NCBI RefSeq assembly: GCF_000949255.1
Contig: NZ_JXUW01000001.1
Location: 157,817-221,816, forward strand
Origin: Ferrimicrobium acidiphilum DSM 19497
Lineage (GTDB): Bacteria > Actinomycetota > Acidimicrobiia > Acidimicrobiales > Acidimicrobiaceae
Length of the DNA: 64,000 nt
Reading direction: 5' to 3'
This document shows, piece by piece, positions 1-8,837 of this stretch. The position numbers and the translations under genes are program-made. The number at the start of each line of letters is the position of its first letter. The first letter of the stretch is position 1. The notes beneath the pieces were generated by a model, which was not told where the DNA came from, searched no databases, and saw only the letters and a program-made list of their open reading frames with translations.

Positions 1-480
1 TGGGGTATCAGCGTCTCACATTTAGCCATACTCCATGATGCAGTATGGCCTAGGGCAGATCTAGCCGATGCAGTATTCGACCTCGCCGATGAGTTCCGAG
101 TTGCGCTTCGGCTGACGCCTAGCTACAGTGAGGCAAATCTCGGCTACGACGCATATATCTTGGCTTGCAACCGCGGAATTGCAACGATCGATCACACCCT
201 CAAGGCGACGCCAGCTGAGCTCTCCACCACAGATGCACTTCTGCATTGCATATCGAAAGAGATGGCCACCGAACTCGATGGCATTATCGAGTTAGCACTC
301 AGCTTTGCCGCCAACACGCCAGAAATTCGCTCATTTGGTTCCCGGGAGATCCACATCATCGATCCACACAGTTTTACTCAACAAGCGGCAATTCTAAAGG
401 AACTCCTGCAGCAGCGACATGTCGAGTCTGAGACCTATCGACGTATCACGCACGCCCGCCAGCAACAACGCAAAGCATAA
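1..480 (+). CDS. Hypothetical protein, N-terminus outside the window
   Basis: The reading frame is open from base 1 to a TAA at 478-480, so about 159 C-terminal residues are visible and the start lies upstream of the window. I do not recognise the family. The visible part is mostly helical and soluble, with no membrane segment or signal peptide. It ends in a basic, glutamine-rich tail (ARQQQRKA). Cysteines are few and no CxxC or Walker motif is visible. An internal ATG at 160 could be taken for a start, but the frame continues unbroken upstream with sensible composition, so I read it as the 3' end of a longer gene. It is transcribed away from the minus-strand genes that follow. Confidence 0.55.
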   Translation, partial: WGISVSHLAILHDAVWPRADLADAVFDLADEFRVALRLTPSYSEANLGYDAYILACNRGIATIDHTLKATPAELSTTDALLHCISKEMATELDGIIELALSFAANTPEIRSFGSREIHIIDPHSFTQQAAILKELLQQRHVESETYRRITHARQQQRKA

Positions 481-841
481 GTACTCCACTCACGCGCCCA
501 ACCTAATCAAACCAAACACAAGTACTTGCCCTCGATAGCCTGGCCCGTGAAACATTCATCGCGTCCACCACAGAAGCACAGCACCGAGCCACACGGAAAC
601 CACACCAGCTACATGCCTATTTTCCTATACATTTCCATTATTCGACGGTCTTGGTGCGACATACCACATGCCCTGGATGACCATGTGATCGCCCCCAACC
701 AATGATGATCTACTGCCTATACCATGTTGTTGCCATACATAGCTGACGCCAACGCTGGGTGACAGGTTCTGCTTGGCTTATTTTTGGAAACCTATACCCG
801 AGACCGTCGGGAGTCCTCGCCCTTCAGCCGTAGAGAGGACT
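481..841. other. Intergenic stretch, nothing recognised
   Basis: This gap lies between two convergent genes (the truncated gene at 1-480 and the phosphatase gene ending at 842). I see no open frame with a ribosome-binding site, no strong hairpin followed by T residues and no repeat. Confidence 0.5.
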
Positions 842-1624
842 TCACGAACCCGTGTTAATAGCCGCCCTACGCAGTTCCAAGAGGCGTGATGTGCGCTGCC
901 TAGAACTACTGGCCACCAATCCTGCTCCTTCGGGTTGAGCTCTATAGCTTGACCCGTCGCCCATTTGCACCGAGCCACCCATTTTGGTCACAGCGTAGGC
1001 TCCGGGTACATGATCCCAGGGCAGCACACGCTCGTAGATCAGAAAGTCGAGCCTCCCACACACTAGATCGACGTAATCGCTCCCTGCACAGCCTGATCCA
1101 TCGACGATATCGAACTCATTCACGAGTGCAGTACTCATCTGATCGACTATGCGGCGAGGTAGGAAGCGGGCAGATATGACTCCACGCCCACGCTCTCTAT
1201 GATGCTCAACTGAGGCCTTCCCACCGATGACCCTAACCCCGGTTGCATCCGCTAAAAGAGCTGGACCGCCATGGAGACGGATACAACTCAACTGCGGCGA
1301 ACCATCAACCACCAGCGCAGCCATAGTCGCTACCGGTCCGCTTCCGGTTACATAGTTGGCGGTTCCATCCAGCGGATCCACAATCCACACCTGGCCTTGA
1401 GCGATCCAATTGAGCCAAGACGAGTCTTGGCTCGCAGCCTCCTCTGCAAGCACTCGACTTCCCGAGAGCAACGAAGAAAGGCTCTCCGTAAGCGCCGCTT
1501 CGATCACCAGATCGAGTTCGGTGACCCACTCGCCTGTCGACTTCTCCCACGCCCTGTGCTCAACGTTACCCGCCTGCTCTATAGACGCGTCGATGAGTGC
1601 AAGGACCGCCTGGGTATCCGGCAA
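842..1624 (-). CDS. Inositol monophosphatase family phosphatase
   Basis: A 260-residue protein of the Mg-dependent, Li-sensitive phosphatase superfamily (inositol monophosphatase, HisN-type histidinol phosphatase, CysQ). It shows the metal-binding signature DPLDGT inside WIVDPLDGTANYV (about residues 80-92), an upstream acidic pair in LAEEAA, and the C-terminal WDHVPG element (about 203-208) matching the family WDxxxG motif. The length is normal. Translation appears to start at a TTG at 1624, directly after the TAG of the SCP2-domain gene, with a GGGGAG stretch just upstream. It is the last gene of a tight operon: mycothiol conjugate amidase, SCP2 domain protein, this phosphatase. The substrate cannot be read from sequence; an inositol-phosphate role is attractive because mycothiol contains inositol. 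Confidence 0.88.
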   Translation of the reverse strand: MPDTQAVLALIDASIEQAGNVEHRAWEKSTGEWVTELDLVIEAALTESLSSLLSGSRVLAEEAASQDSSWLNWIAQGQVWIVDPLDGTANYVTGSGPVATMAALVVDGSPQLSCIRLHGGPALLADATGVRVIGGKASVEHHRERGRGVISARFLPRRIVDQMSTALVNEFDIVDGSGCAGSDYVDLVCGRLDFLIYERVLPWDHVPGAYAVTKMGGSVQMGDGSSYRAQPEGAGLVASSSRQRTSRLLELRRAAINTGS

Positions 1625-2026
1625 CTACTCCCCTATATGGTCGAAATCAGTCCGCCGGGCGAGCTCGCGCTCTAACTCCTGATACTCGCTCGATCCAGTG
1701 ATCGGAAGGAGTTGCATAAGGAGATCGAGATTACCATCAACGCGAAGCCTGCCCTCCATGAAGGCACTCGTCGCATCGGTCGCACCAGTCTGCATGCTAC
1801 GAGCATCATCGAGCGAGACGGAGAGCTCGACATCTGGACTCGTGTGTTCGCCAAGTCCGGCGCCGCCAAGCTGCCCATCCTGAATAGTCCAGTAGTAGCT
1901 GTACTCCGTGCCGTCAGCATCGGTAAGAAAGTACTGCAGCGTCGCCGAGACCCCAGCCTGGTAGGGCATCGCAGCTCCGAGCTCCAGGGTATCTGCAATC
2001 CATCCTTCTGAGAGCCAGGACGCCAC
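1625..2026 (-). CDS. SCP2-like sterol-carrier-domain protein
   Basis: A small protein of about 133 residues that resembles a stand-alone SCP2 sterol-carrier domain. The supporting features are the alternating strands around YSYYWTIQDGQ, the segment DVELSVSLDDARSMQTGATDA, and the pattern AFMEGRLRVDGNLDLLMQLLP, which matches the typical SCP2 '(M)xGKLKVxGDxxxAMKL' ending. SCP2 domains bind acyl chains or other hydrophobic ligands; in Actinobacteria similar domains also occur in mycothiol-dependent maleylpyruvate isomerase and related proteins. I chose the GTG at 2026 over upstream starts because a GGAG lies about 9 bases before it and the preceding Mca stop ends two bases upstream, which fits translational coupling. 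Upstream starts would overlap Mca by up to 180 bases. Confidence 0.7.
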   Translation of the reverse strand: MASWLSEGWIADTLELGAAMPYQAGVSATLQYFLTDADGTEYSYYWTIQDGQLGGAGLGEHTSPDVELSVSLDDARSMQTGATDATSAFMEGRLRVDGNLDLLMQLLPITGSSEYQELERELARRTDFDHIGE

Positions 2027-2027
2027 G

Positions 2028-2876
2028 TCAGCGCTCTCCGAATCCGGCAAACAGGTCTGTCTCCTGGTATCCATCAGGAGAGCCGACAAGGTGATACTCC
2101 TCATATGGATAGACCTGCGCGAGCTCCTCTGGCGAGAGTGCGAACCAAAACGGTGAATTCGGATCCACCTGGGTCTCGTGCGCCAGTAAAGCAGCACGTC
2201 CCACACCAATAAACTCGCTCACATCGATATGAGTGGTGACAAGATCATCATCACCCTCCCGCTCTGCCATCCTGAAGGGAAGTTCGATACCTTTCGCGGC
2301 GATAGCATTGCTCAACGCCTCGAAACGAGCACGAACCCATAGCGACCAGTACCATTTCTCCACCCAATGAGGAGCTCCAAGCTCGGGAGCGAACGTGGGG
2401 TCATTTGCCCACTCACGGGCCACCTTCGCCACCTCATAGACTCGAAGATGATCCGGATGAGGATAACTGACTTGGCGTTCACCGTAGCTGATCATCACCT
2501 GAGGGCGCTCTCGCCGAAGAATAGCAACAAGTGGACGTACTGCAACCTCAAGGGGCACAGCGGCGAAACAATTTTCATGACTATTTGCCTCGCTACCGGG
2601 CATTCCTGAGTCCCGAAATCCAAGCAGCTCCACATCTTGATACCCAATGATCTCGGCTGAGCGGGCGAGCTCCTTCATCCTCAACTCTGGCAACTCTTCA
2701 GGATCACGTCCTTTGAACGCAGGATTGAGAAACTCACCCTCTTCACCGCCTGTAGCAGTGACTAGCACCGAACGCACACCCTCCTCGGCGTACTTGGCGA
2801 TAGTGGCAGCGCCCTTAGATGCCTCATCATCGGGATGAGCATGAATGCTCACAATAGTTCGCTGATCCTTCGACAC
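2028..2876 (-). CDS. mca: Mycothiol S-conjugate amidase
   Basis: A 282-residue zinc amidase of the PIG-L/MshB superfamily. It cleaves mycothiol S-conjugates at the amide bond between cysteine and GlcN-Ins, releasing mercapturic acids during detoxification in the cytoplasm. Visible motifs are the metal-binding AHPDDE near the N-terminus (residues 13-18) and a second histidine motif, YPHPDH, in the middle. The lengths of the block ATGGEEGEFLNP and the C-terminal LAHETQVDPNSPFWF segment fit Mca better than the deacetylase MshB. It is the first gene of a three-gene operon with an SCP2-domain protein and an inositol-phosphatase family protein. Presence of Mca implies that the cell makes mycothiol, an actinobacterial thiol. 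Confidence 0.9.
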   Translation of the reverse strand: MSKDQRTIVSIHAHPDDEASKGAATIAKYAEEGVRSVLVTATGGEEGEFLNPAFKGRDPEELPELRMKELARSAEIIGYQDVELLGFRDSGMPGSEANSHENCFAAVPLEVAVRPLVAILRRERPQVMISYGERQVSYPHPDHLRVYEVAKVAREWANDPTFAPELGAPHWVEKWYWSLWVRARFEALSNAIAAKGIELPFRMAEREGDDDLVTTHIDVSEFIGVGRAALLAHETQVDPNSPFWFALSPEELAQVYPYEEYHLVGSPDGYQETDLFAGFGER

Positions 2877-2973
2877 GTCTCCTCCATCAACCTCGCATCT
2901 TGTTAGCTTCCAGGCTAACTGCCAAACAGCTGTGGCAAGACCGATGAAGAGGTTCGGGTATCGGCGAGCTATC

Positions 2974-4272
2974 TTAACGGTCTATCGACAGCAACTCCAA
3001 TTGAGCCGCAAAGTGCTCCCTGGCCGCCGCACGTCTGGTTGCAATCAACTCGGTTGGCTCTGTTGCTGGGTCGTAGTCTCGCAGTATCTGCCGAGCAACC
3101 GTCATGCGATGCACCTCATCCGGTCCATCATAAATTCGGGCTGCTCTCGCGGCACGATACATCTTCTCCAACGGGAGATCCGACGAGAAGCCCAATCCTC
3201 CATGCACCTGTATAGCTCGATCGATCACGTTATAGAGGACCTGAGCCCCAAAGTACTTTATCATCGAGATCTCGGTACGTGCCGCCTTCTGTCCCTTCTG
3301 GTCAATCATCCAAGCAGCATGTAGAGTCATTAGTCGTGCCGCGGACATCTCAGCAGCGGAATCAGCAATCCAGTTCTGGACCGTCTGCTTGGCGGCGAGT
3401 GGCTCCCCAAACACCTCTCTTGAGACGGCCCGCTCGCACATCATCGCAAACGCACGCTGTGATTGCCCAAGCCATCGCATGCAGTGATGGATCCTCCCTG
3501 GCCCAAGTCGGCTCTGTGCAAGAGCAAAACCCATACCCTCGTGCCCAATCAAGTGATCGAGTGGAACTCGAACGCTCTCGTAGATGATCTCGGCGTGATT
3601 ACCATAGGACCCTGCATGGACCACAGGATCCTCCATCGTCGGTATATCGCGCACCACCCTAACCCCCGGCGTCTCCTTCGGAACCAGCAGCATGGACATC
3701 GCTTGACGGACTGGGGCGTCGGGCACGGTGCGTACCATAACGATTAGGAAGTCAGCGACCGATCCATTCGTCGTGTACCACTTGTGACCGTTGATCACCC
3801 ACTCATCACCATCACGGACGGCCGTGGCGCTGATACGAGTTGGATCGGCCCCAGCATCCGGTTCAGTCATCGAAAATCCACTCGAAAGCTCTCCTCGGAG
3901 TAGAGGTTCGAGATACATGTCACGTTGGAATTCAGCTCCATTTGCCTCGATGCCAAGCGCGAGTAGCTCCGCATTTCCAGAATCGGGTGCGTTGTTGCCA
4001 AATACGATCGGGGCAATTGGCGACATACCTAAAATCTCACTGATAAGACCTAGCTTGACCTGACCAAATCCTTGTCCACCGAGTTCGGGAGGCAGATGGG
4101 CGGCGAAGAGTCCACGTTCTTTAACCTGCTCCTGCAGAGGCTTGATCATCACCTTGAGCGCTGGGGTATCAAGGTCAAGCGCCTCAAGAGGGAGGATCTC
4201 GTTCTCAACCAATGACCTCACCCAGACTAGCTGCGCCTCAAAGTCAGGTTCCGTTGCAAAATCCCAAGCCAT
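2974..4272 (-). CDS. Acyl-CoA dehydrogenase (ACAD10/11-like)
   Basis: A 432-residue flavoprotein that would oxidise an acyl-CoA to the 2-enoyl-CoA, passing electrons to ETF. The N-terminal helical domain is followed by the middle beta domain with SMTEPDAGADPTRI (about residue 136) and WYTTNGSVADF, then the C-terminal helical domain. The C-terminal block YDGPDEVHRMTVARQIL resembles the ACAD10/11 group more than short-chain enzymes, with the conserved acidic residue in the PDEVH position. Length and domain order are normal. It stands alone between Mca and a binding protein, so the substrate is not indicated by its neighbours. Confidence 0.9.
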   Translation of the reverse strand: MAWDFATEPDFEAQLVWVRSLVENEILPLEALDLDTPALKVMIKPLQEQVKERGLFAAHLPPELGGQGFGQVKLGLISEILGMSPIAPIVFGNNAPDSGNAELLALGIEANGAEFQRDMYLEPLLRGELSSGFSMTEPDAGADPTRISATAVRDGDEWVINGHKWYTTNGSVADFLIVMVRTVPDAPVRQAMSMLLVPKETPGVRVVRDIPTMEDPVVHAGSYGNHAEIIYESVRVPLDHLIGHEGMGFALAQSRLGPGRIHHCMRWLGQSQRAFAMMCERAVSREVFGEPLAAKQTVQNWIADSAAEMSAARLMTLHAAWMIDQKGQKAARTEISMIKYFGAQVLYNVIDRAIQVHGGLGFSSDLPLEKMYRAARAARIYDGPDEVHRMTVARQILRDYDPATEPTELIATRRAAAREHFAAQLELLSIDR

Positions 4273-4354
4273 CTCCGCATCCCTTCTCGTCCCTACCTCG
4301 ACTCTATCACCAACGACGCCTCGAGCCAGAGCAGGCGATGTCGCTTGAGTCGAG

Positions 4355-5533
4355 TTACAGGTTTGGAGGGGCGGCGAGTCTAGGTGGAGTGGTCGTTACT
4401 CGTGTTCCGTCAACGTATACGGGACGAGTCGTACCTGTCAAGACGGCACCTTGAAATCCCGTAGCCGCACTCCATGAGCCGAAGGCCGGTATAGTCGGGT
4501 CGAACCGATGCCGTGCGAGGCTCGTCAGAATCGCCCTACGACTGGGATTGATCCCCGCAGAGCGAAGCAACTCGATCGACATCGTGGCGGCATAGATGCC
4601 ATCAAGAGTTGCCGGGTCAAGCGCCACCTTTGGCGCTAGCAAGCGATCGACAGCCTCTAGGTATCCGTTCCAGGCGGCGCTGAGTGCGCTCCGCGGAACC
4701 CATGGTCCAAGACGCATCACCGTACCATGAAACGTCGGCACCGCTGCTCGTAGTTGCGCACGCGAAGTGGAGCTCTCGGCAGCGATCACTGTCGGTGCCT
4801 CATTCAAAGCTGCGAGGGTAGCAAGAAGCCTGGTGGTCACCGATGCTGGTGCAAAGCTGATCACCAAGTCTGGCACTCTCTTTGCCAACTGGGCGGTGCC
4901 TTGCAGTTTTCCAGTCGTGCCGTAGCTGAGTTGTTCGGGCGACGTCTTGAAACCAAGATCAGTGGCGATGCCTGGCACCGTAGTCGACGACACCACTGCA
5001 ATCGTTCCGTTAGCAAGATCAAGACTTGCTAGCAGAGGTCCAAGCTCAGTCGCTGTGGCGGTGAGTGGAGAGACCGTGTTGGCAGTATTAGGTCCTGTCG
5101 CTTGCCCCGTCGGGAACAACTGCAAGATGCCGGAACTGCTCGCCTCCGTTGACACGGAGTTAGCAATCGAGGACGGAGCGTCACCGATCAGAGCGAAGGC
5201 ACCGACGGTAGCGCTCAGGTAGTTCGTCTCGTCTGCTGCAATTGAGGGTTGCCCTGCATCATCCTTTACCACCAGGCCGAGTTGCCTTCCGTAGACGCCA
5301 TGGTGCTGGTTGAAGAGACGTAGTACCGCCCGTATGCCAGCCACCTCGTCAACTGCGTTTTGATGCGAGACCCCCTCGGCATTGACCTCTGTTGCAAAGA
5401 GGACGCTAGATGCGGTCACCCCAGGAGCGGACGCAAGAGGTGTGGCCAAGCTTGTCGCTTGACTTCCGCAGCTGGCGAGTACTAGAGCAGCCAAAGTAAC
5501 CACTAACGCTGTGCTGATCACCCGGTGCTGCAT
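4355..5533 (-). CDS. ABC transporter substrate-binding lipoprotein (branched-chain amino acid type)
   Basis: A 392-residue exported lipoprotein. The first 22 residues form a lipoprotein signal peptide ending in the lipobox LASC, with the acylated cysteine at residue 22. The remainder reads as a type I periplasmic binding fold of the Leu/Ile/Val family (Peripla_BP_6): VLFATEVNAEG, then AVLRLFNQHHGVYGRQLGLVVKDDAGQP, typical of the first lobe. No permease or ATPase genes lie next to it, so it is an orphan binding protein; it may serve a transporter elsewhere or act as a sensor. The ligand is unknown. Confidence 0.82.
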   Translation of the reverse strand: MQHRVISTALVVTLAALVLASCGSQATSLATPLASAPGVTASSVLFATEVNAEGVSHQNAVDEVAGIRAVLRLFNQHHGVYGRQLGLVVKDDAGQPSIAADETNYLSATVGAFALIGDAPSSIANSVSTEASSSGILQLFPTGQATGPNTANTVSPLTATATELGPLLASLDLANGTIAVVSSTTVPGIATDLGFKTSPEQLSYGTTGKLQGTAQLAKRVPDLVISFAPASVTTRLLATLAALNEAPTVIAAESSTSRAQLRAAVPTFHGTVMRLGPWVPRSALSAAWNGYLEAVDRLLAPKVALDPATLDGIYAATMSIELLRSAGINPSRRAILTSLARHRFDPTIPAFGSWSAATGFQGAVLTGTTRPVYVDGTRVTTTPPRLAAPPNL

Positions 5534-5612
5534 CGGGCATCACTCTAGCACGTCATCGACTGGACCTAGTTACACTAGGCTTAAGGATATAACCACGGCT
5601 CACCGCTACGGC

Positions 5613-8600
5613 TTATTGAAAGTCACGCGAACGAAGTACGGGCGCACCCTCAAGAGCCATCACCTTTGAGGCGATCACTGACTTCACCTCTCCGCTTCGC
5701 TGCAATCTCCCAGTTACCAGCACGGCAGAGGAGAGGGCCGCCTCGCGGAAGCGAACCCAGACTCCAGGGCGAATAAGAACGTTAATCAACCCAGTCTCAT
5801 CCTCCAGGTTTAGAAAGACCACACCCTTGGCCGTACCTGGGCGCTGCCGGTGTGTGACGATGCCAGCCACGGTCACCTTGGCTCCATCATCCAACGCCCC
5901 CAAGCCGTCAGAGCGTACGATATCCGATCGACTCAAGGATGAACGCAGAAGCTCCATCGGATGACCCTTGGTCACAAAGCCCAGCGCGTGTGACTCCATA
6001 AGCTGTCGTTCGGCCTCGGTGAGAACTTCAAAAGTGGGTTGACTTCCATTAGCGACGATATCAGAGAGCCCTCTACGGTCTCGCACCACCTCTCCGCTCT
6101 GCCAAATCACCGACCGTCGGTGTTGGCCGAAACAGTCAAACGCCCCTGCCTTTGCAAGGTTGATTACTTGGAGCTCGCTGAGTGGAACACGGTCGAGTAC
6201 CCCCCTCCAAGAGGTATAGGGACCGCCTTCGATGATCGCCTGGGCCTTCTTATCTCCGACACCGCGTATGGTGTCAAGTCCGACTCGGAGAAAGACCTCG
6301 CCATCGTAAACCTGTAGGTCAGTCGATGCAGATCCTCGATTTACATCCGGGGGCAATGCAGCAACTCCATGTCGCGCAGCATCTCGCAGTAACGTCTGAG
6401 GTGACCAAAATCCCATTGGCTGCGAACGCAAGATCCCAGCATAAAACGCCGCTGGGTAGTGAAGCTTGAACCATGCGCTGATATAGACGAGATAGGCAAA
6501 GGAGGCGGCATGACTCTCAGGAAAGCCGAAATTCGCAAAGGCAGCGAGCTTTTGGTAAATCTCCTCCTTCGCTAGATCATCGACCCCGTTCGCCTCCATG
6601 CCAGCGAAAAGACGCCGTTTGAGTCGCTCCATGCGCTCAGTCGACCTCCGAGAACTCATCGCCTGTCGAAGCTCGTCCGCCTGCGACGGGGAGAATCCAG
6701 CCACATCCATCGCCATCTGCATGAGTTGCTCCTGGAAAAGGGGCACCCCCAAAGTCTTGGAGAGCGAACGTTCGAGCAGTGGATGAGGATAGGTAACCGC
6801 CTCCTCTCCGCTCCGACGGCGGAGATAGGGATGAACCGACCCGCCTTGGATTGGCCCTGGTCTGATAAGCGCTACTTCGACCACAAGATCATAAAAACAT
6901 GTCGGCTTGAGTCGTGGCAACGTCGCCATCTGTGCACGCGACTCGACCTGAAAAAGACCGATGGAATCAGCATGTTGCAACATCACATACACCTGTTCCT
7001 CCTGGGGTAACAGGGCGATGTCGACCGTCACTCCATAGGCGTCCTTCACAAGATCGACCATCTCGTGGATCGCGCCTAGCATACCCAGACCAAGGAGGTC
7101 GAACTTCACTAGCCCCATCTGAGCACAGTCGTCCTTGTCCCACTGCAAGACGCTGCGGTCCAGCTTGCGTGCCCATTCGACTGGGCATACCTCGATGATA
7201 GGACGATCGCAGATCACCATTCCCCCTACATGCAGACCTAGGTGTCGAGGTGTGTATTCGAGGTCGAGCGCGACCTCGGCGATGTCCGCCGGGACCTCGA
7301 GTAGCGGGTGTCCACGATGATCACGCGCCTCAAATGAGGCACGTAACGAACCACGTCGTTCAACCTGGCGTGACCACCGATCGATCTCTATCAACGGAAC
7401 GCCATACACACGCGCCGTATCTCGAAGAACCGAGCGTGCTCGGTAGGTGATCAGGCTAGCTACCTGGGCGGCGTACTCTCTACCATAACGCCGATAGACA
7501 TACTGCAGCACCTCTTCACGTCGGCCACTCTCAATATCGACATCGATGTCAGGCGGACCATCACGCTCTGGAGAGAGAAAGCGTTCGAATAGAAGCCCAA
7601 GAGCCACAGGGTCGGCATTGGTGATACCAAGTGCATAGCAGACGGCAGAATTGGCCGCTGAACCCCGACCTTGGCAGTAGATCCCTTCCCTTCGACAAAA
7701 ATCGACCAGATCGGCTACCACCAAGAAGTAGCCGGCAAAACCCAATGTATCGATAATCTCGAGCTCGTAAGCGAGTTGGCCATAGGCTCCTGGGATGCGC
7801 TCAGCATCCACGGAACCATAGCGCTTCGGTGCGCGTTCAAAGGTAAGGTGGCGGAGCCATGAGATATCTGTCTCGCCTGCTGGAGCAAGCGAACGTGGTA
7901 GGCCCGGGGCAATGAGGTGCAACGGGAAACGACAACGCTCCATCACCTCAACGGTCTGTGCCACGACGCCAGGATAACGCACAAAATGCAACCGCTGCTC
8001 CCTTGGCGTTCGTAATCGGGGTACCCCAGCACTCGGAAGATATCCATCGAGCTCGGCAAGTTTGGAGTTTGATCGAATAGCTGCCGCTACTGTAGCTCGT
8101 AGCTGACCGCGACTATTTAGGGCATGCACATTCTGTGTTGCAACAAGTGGAAATCCACGCTGAACGGCGAGTTCAGCCAAGAAATCTGCTCGAATCGTAT
8201 CCAATGGATCGCCATGATCGTTGATCTCAATGACTAATGCATCATGACCGAAACGTTCCTCCAACTCGTTCAATCGATGTCGAGCTGCCTTGGGTCCCTG
8301 TTCGATGAGGGCACGCGAGAGTGGACCCTTACGGCATCCAGTCAACACAACCCAACCGTCATGTGGTTGATTTGTGGCCAGCTGATCGAGCGACAACGAG
8401 AAGACTCCTTTAGATCCCCCACGAAGGTGTGCCTCGGCAATCGTACGCGAAAGCGCCTGATAACCCTCGATCGAGGCTGCGAGAACGAGCAGGTGCTCTC
8501 CTTTCGGATCAGGTGTCGCGGTGCGGACCTCGGCATCACCAAGCGTCAACTCAGCTCCGATAATCGGCTGGATCCCCAGCGATCGCGCAGCTGTCAAAAA

Positions 8601-8834
8601 TCGAGGCACACCGTAGAGACCATTATGGTCGGTGAGCGCGATCCCAGCGAGGCCGGCTTGGCTCGCAGCAACAACGAGATCCTCTGGCGAAACGACACCG
8701 TCGAGAAAGCTGAAATAGCTGTGCGCATGCAGCTCTGCATAGGCGGGTTCTCGATCGTCGCTGAGATTAGATTGCGTTGAATCTAAGTCGCGAACTCGCT
8801 GGATCGGTTGTTCTAGCTCTCGGTAGGATGGCAT
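5613..8834 (-). CDS. dnaE2: Error-prone DNA polymerase III alpha subunit DnaE2
   Basis: A 1073-residue C-family polymerase that carries out damage-induced mutagenic translesion synthesis with ImuA' and ImuB. The PHP domain begins at about residue 33 (ELHAHSYFSFLDG), the palm contains GRGSAANS (389-396) and the catalytic PDIDVD block (428-433), and a C-terminal OB-fold segment (VTVAGIVTHRQRPGTAKGVVFLNLEDETG) follows helix-hairpin-helix sequence. It lacks the long C-terminal tail of replicative DnaE1, which is typical of DnaE2. Its ATG lies three bases after the imuB stop, so the three genes form one operon (imuA', imuB, dnaE2) with the LexA-like site in front of imuA'. Confidence 0.95.
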   Translation of the reverse strand: MPSYRELEQPIQRVRDLDSTQSNLSDDREPAYAELHAHSYFSFLDGVVSPEDLVVAASQAGLAGIALTDHNGLYGVPRFLTAARSLGIQPIIGAELTLGDAEVRTATPDPKGEHLLVLAASIEGYQALSRTIAEAHLRGGSKGVFSLSLDQLATNQPHDGWVVLTGCRKGPLSRALIEQGPKAARHRLNELEERFGHDALVIEINDHGDPLDTIRADFLAELAVQRGFPLVATQNVHALNSRGQLRATVAAAIRSNSKLAELDGYLPSAGVPRLRTPREQRLHFVRYPGVVAQTVEVMERCRFPLHLIAPGLPRSLAPAGETDISWLRHLTFERAPKRYGSVDAERIPGAYGQLAYELEIIDTLGFAGYFLVVADLVDFCRREGIYCQGRGSAANSAVCYALGITNADPVALGLLFERFLSPERDGPPDIDVDIESGRREEVLQYVYRRYGREYAAQVASLITYRARSVLRDTARVYGVPLIEIDRWSRQVERRGSLRASFEARDHRGHPLLEVPADIAEVALDLEYTPRHLGLHVGGMVICDRPIIEVCPVEWARKLDRSVLQWDKDDCAQMGLVKFDLLGLGMLGAIHEMVDLVKDAYGVTVDIALLPQEEQVYVMLQHADSIGLFQVESRAQMATLPRLKPTCFYDLVVEVALIRPGPIQGGSVHPYLRRRSGEEAVTYPHPLLERSLSKTLGVPLFQEQLMQMAMDVAGFSPSQADELRQAMSSRRSTERMERLKRRLFAGMEANGVDDLAKEEIYQKLAAFANFGFPESHAASFAYLVYISAWFKLHYPAAFYAGILRSQPMGFWSPQTLLRDAARHGVAALPPDVNRGSASTDLQVYDGEVFLRVGLDTIRGVGDKKAQAIIEGGPYTSWRGVLDRVPLSELQVINLAKAGAFDCFGQHRRSVIWQSGEVVRDRRGLSDIVANGSQPTFEVLTEAERQLMESHALGFVTKGHPMELLRSSLSRSDIVRSDGLGALDDGAKVTVAGIVTHRQRPGTAKGVVFLNLEDETGLINVLIRPGVWVRFREAALSSAVLVTGRLQRSGEVKSVIASKVMALEGAPVLRSRDFQ

Positions 8835-8837
8835 TGT

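Noticed and set aside
2027..2209. N-terminally extended SCP2 protein
   Set aside because: The extra residues are the out-of-frame 3' end of mca and are unusually Arg/Ser-rich; the GTG at 2026 has a good ribosome-binding site.
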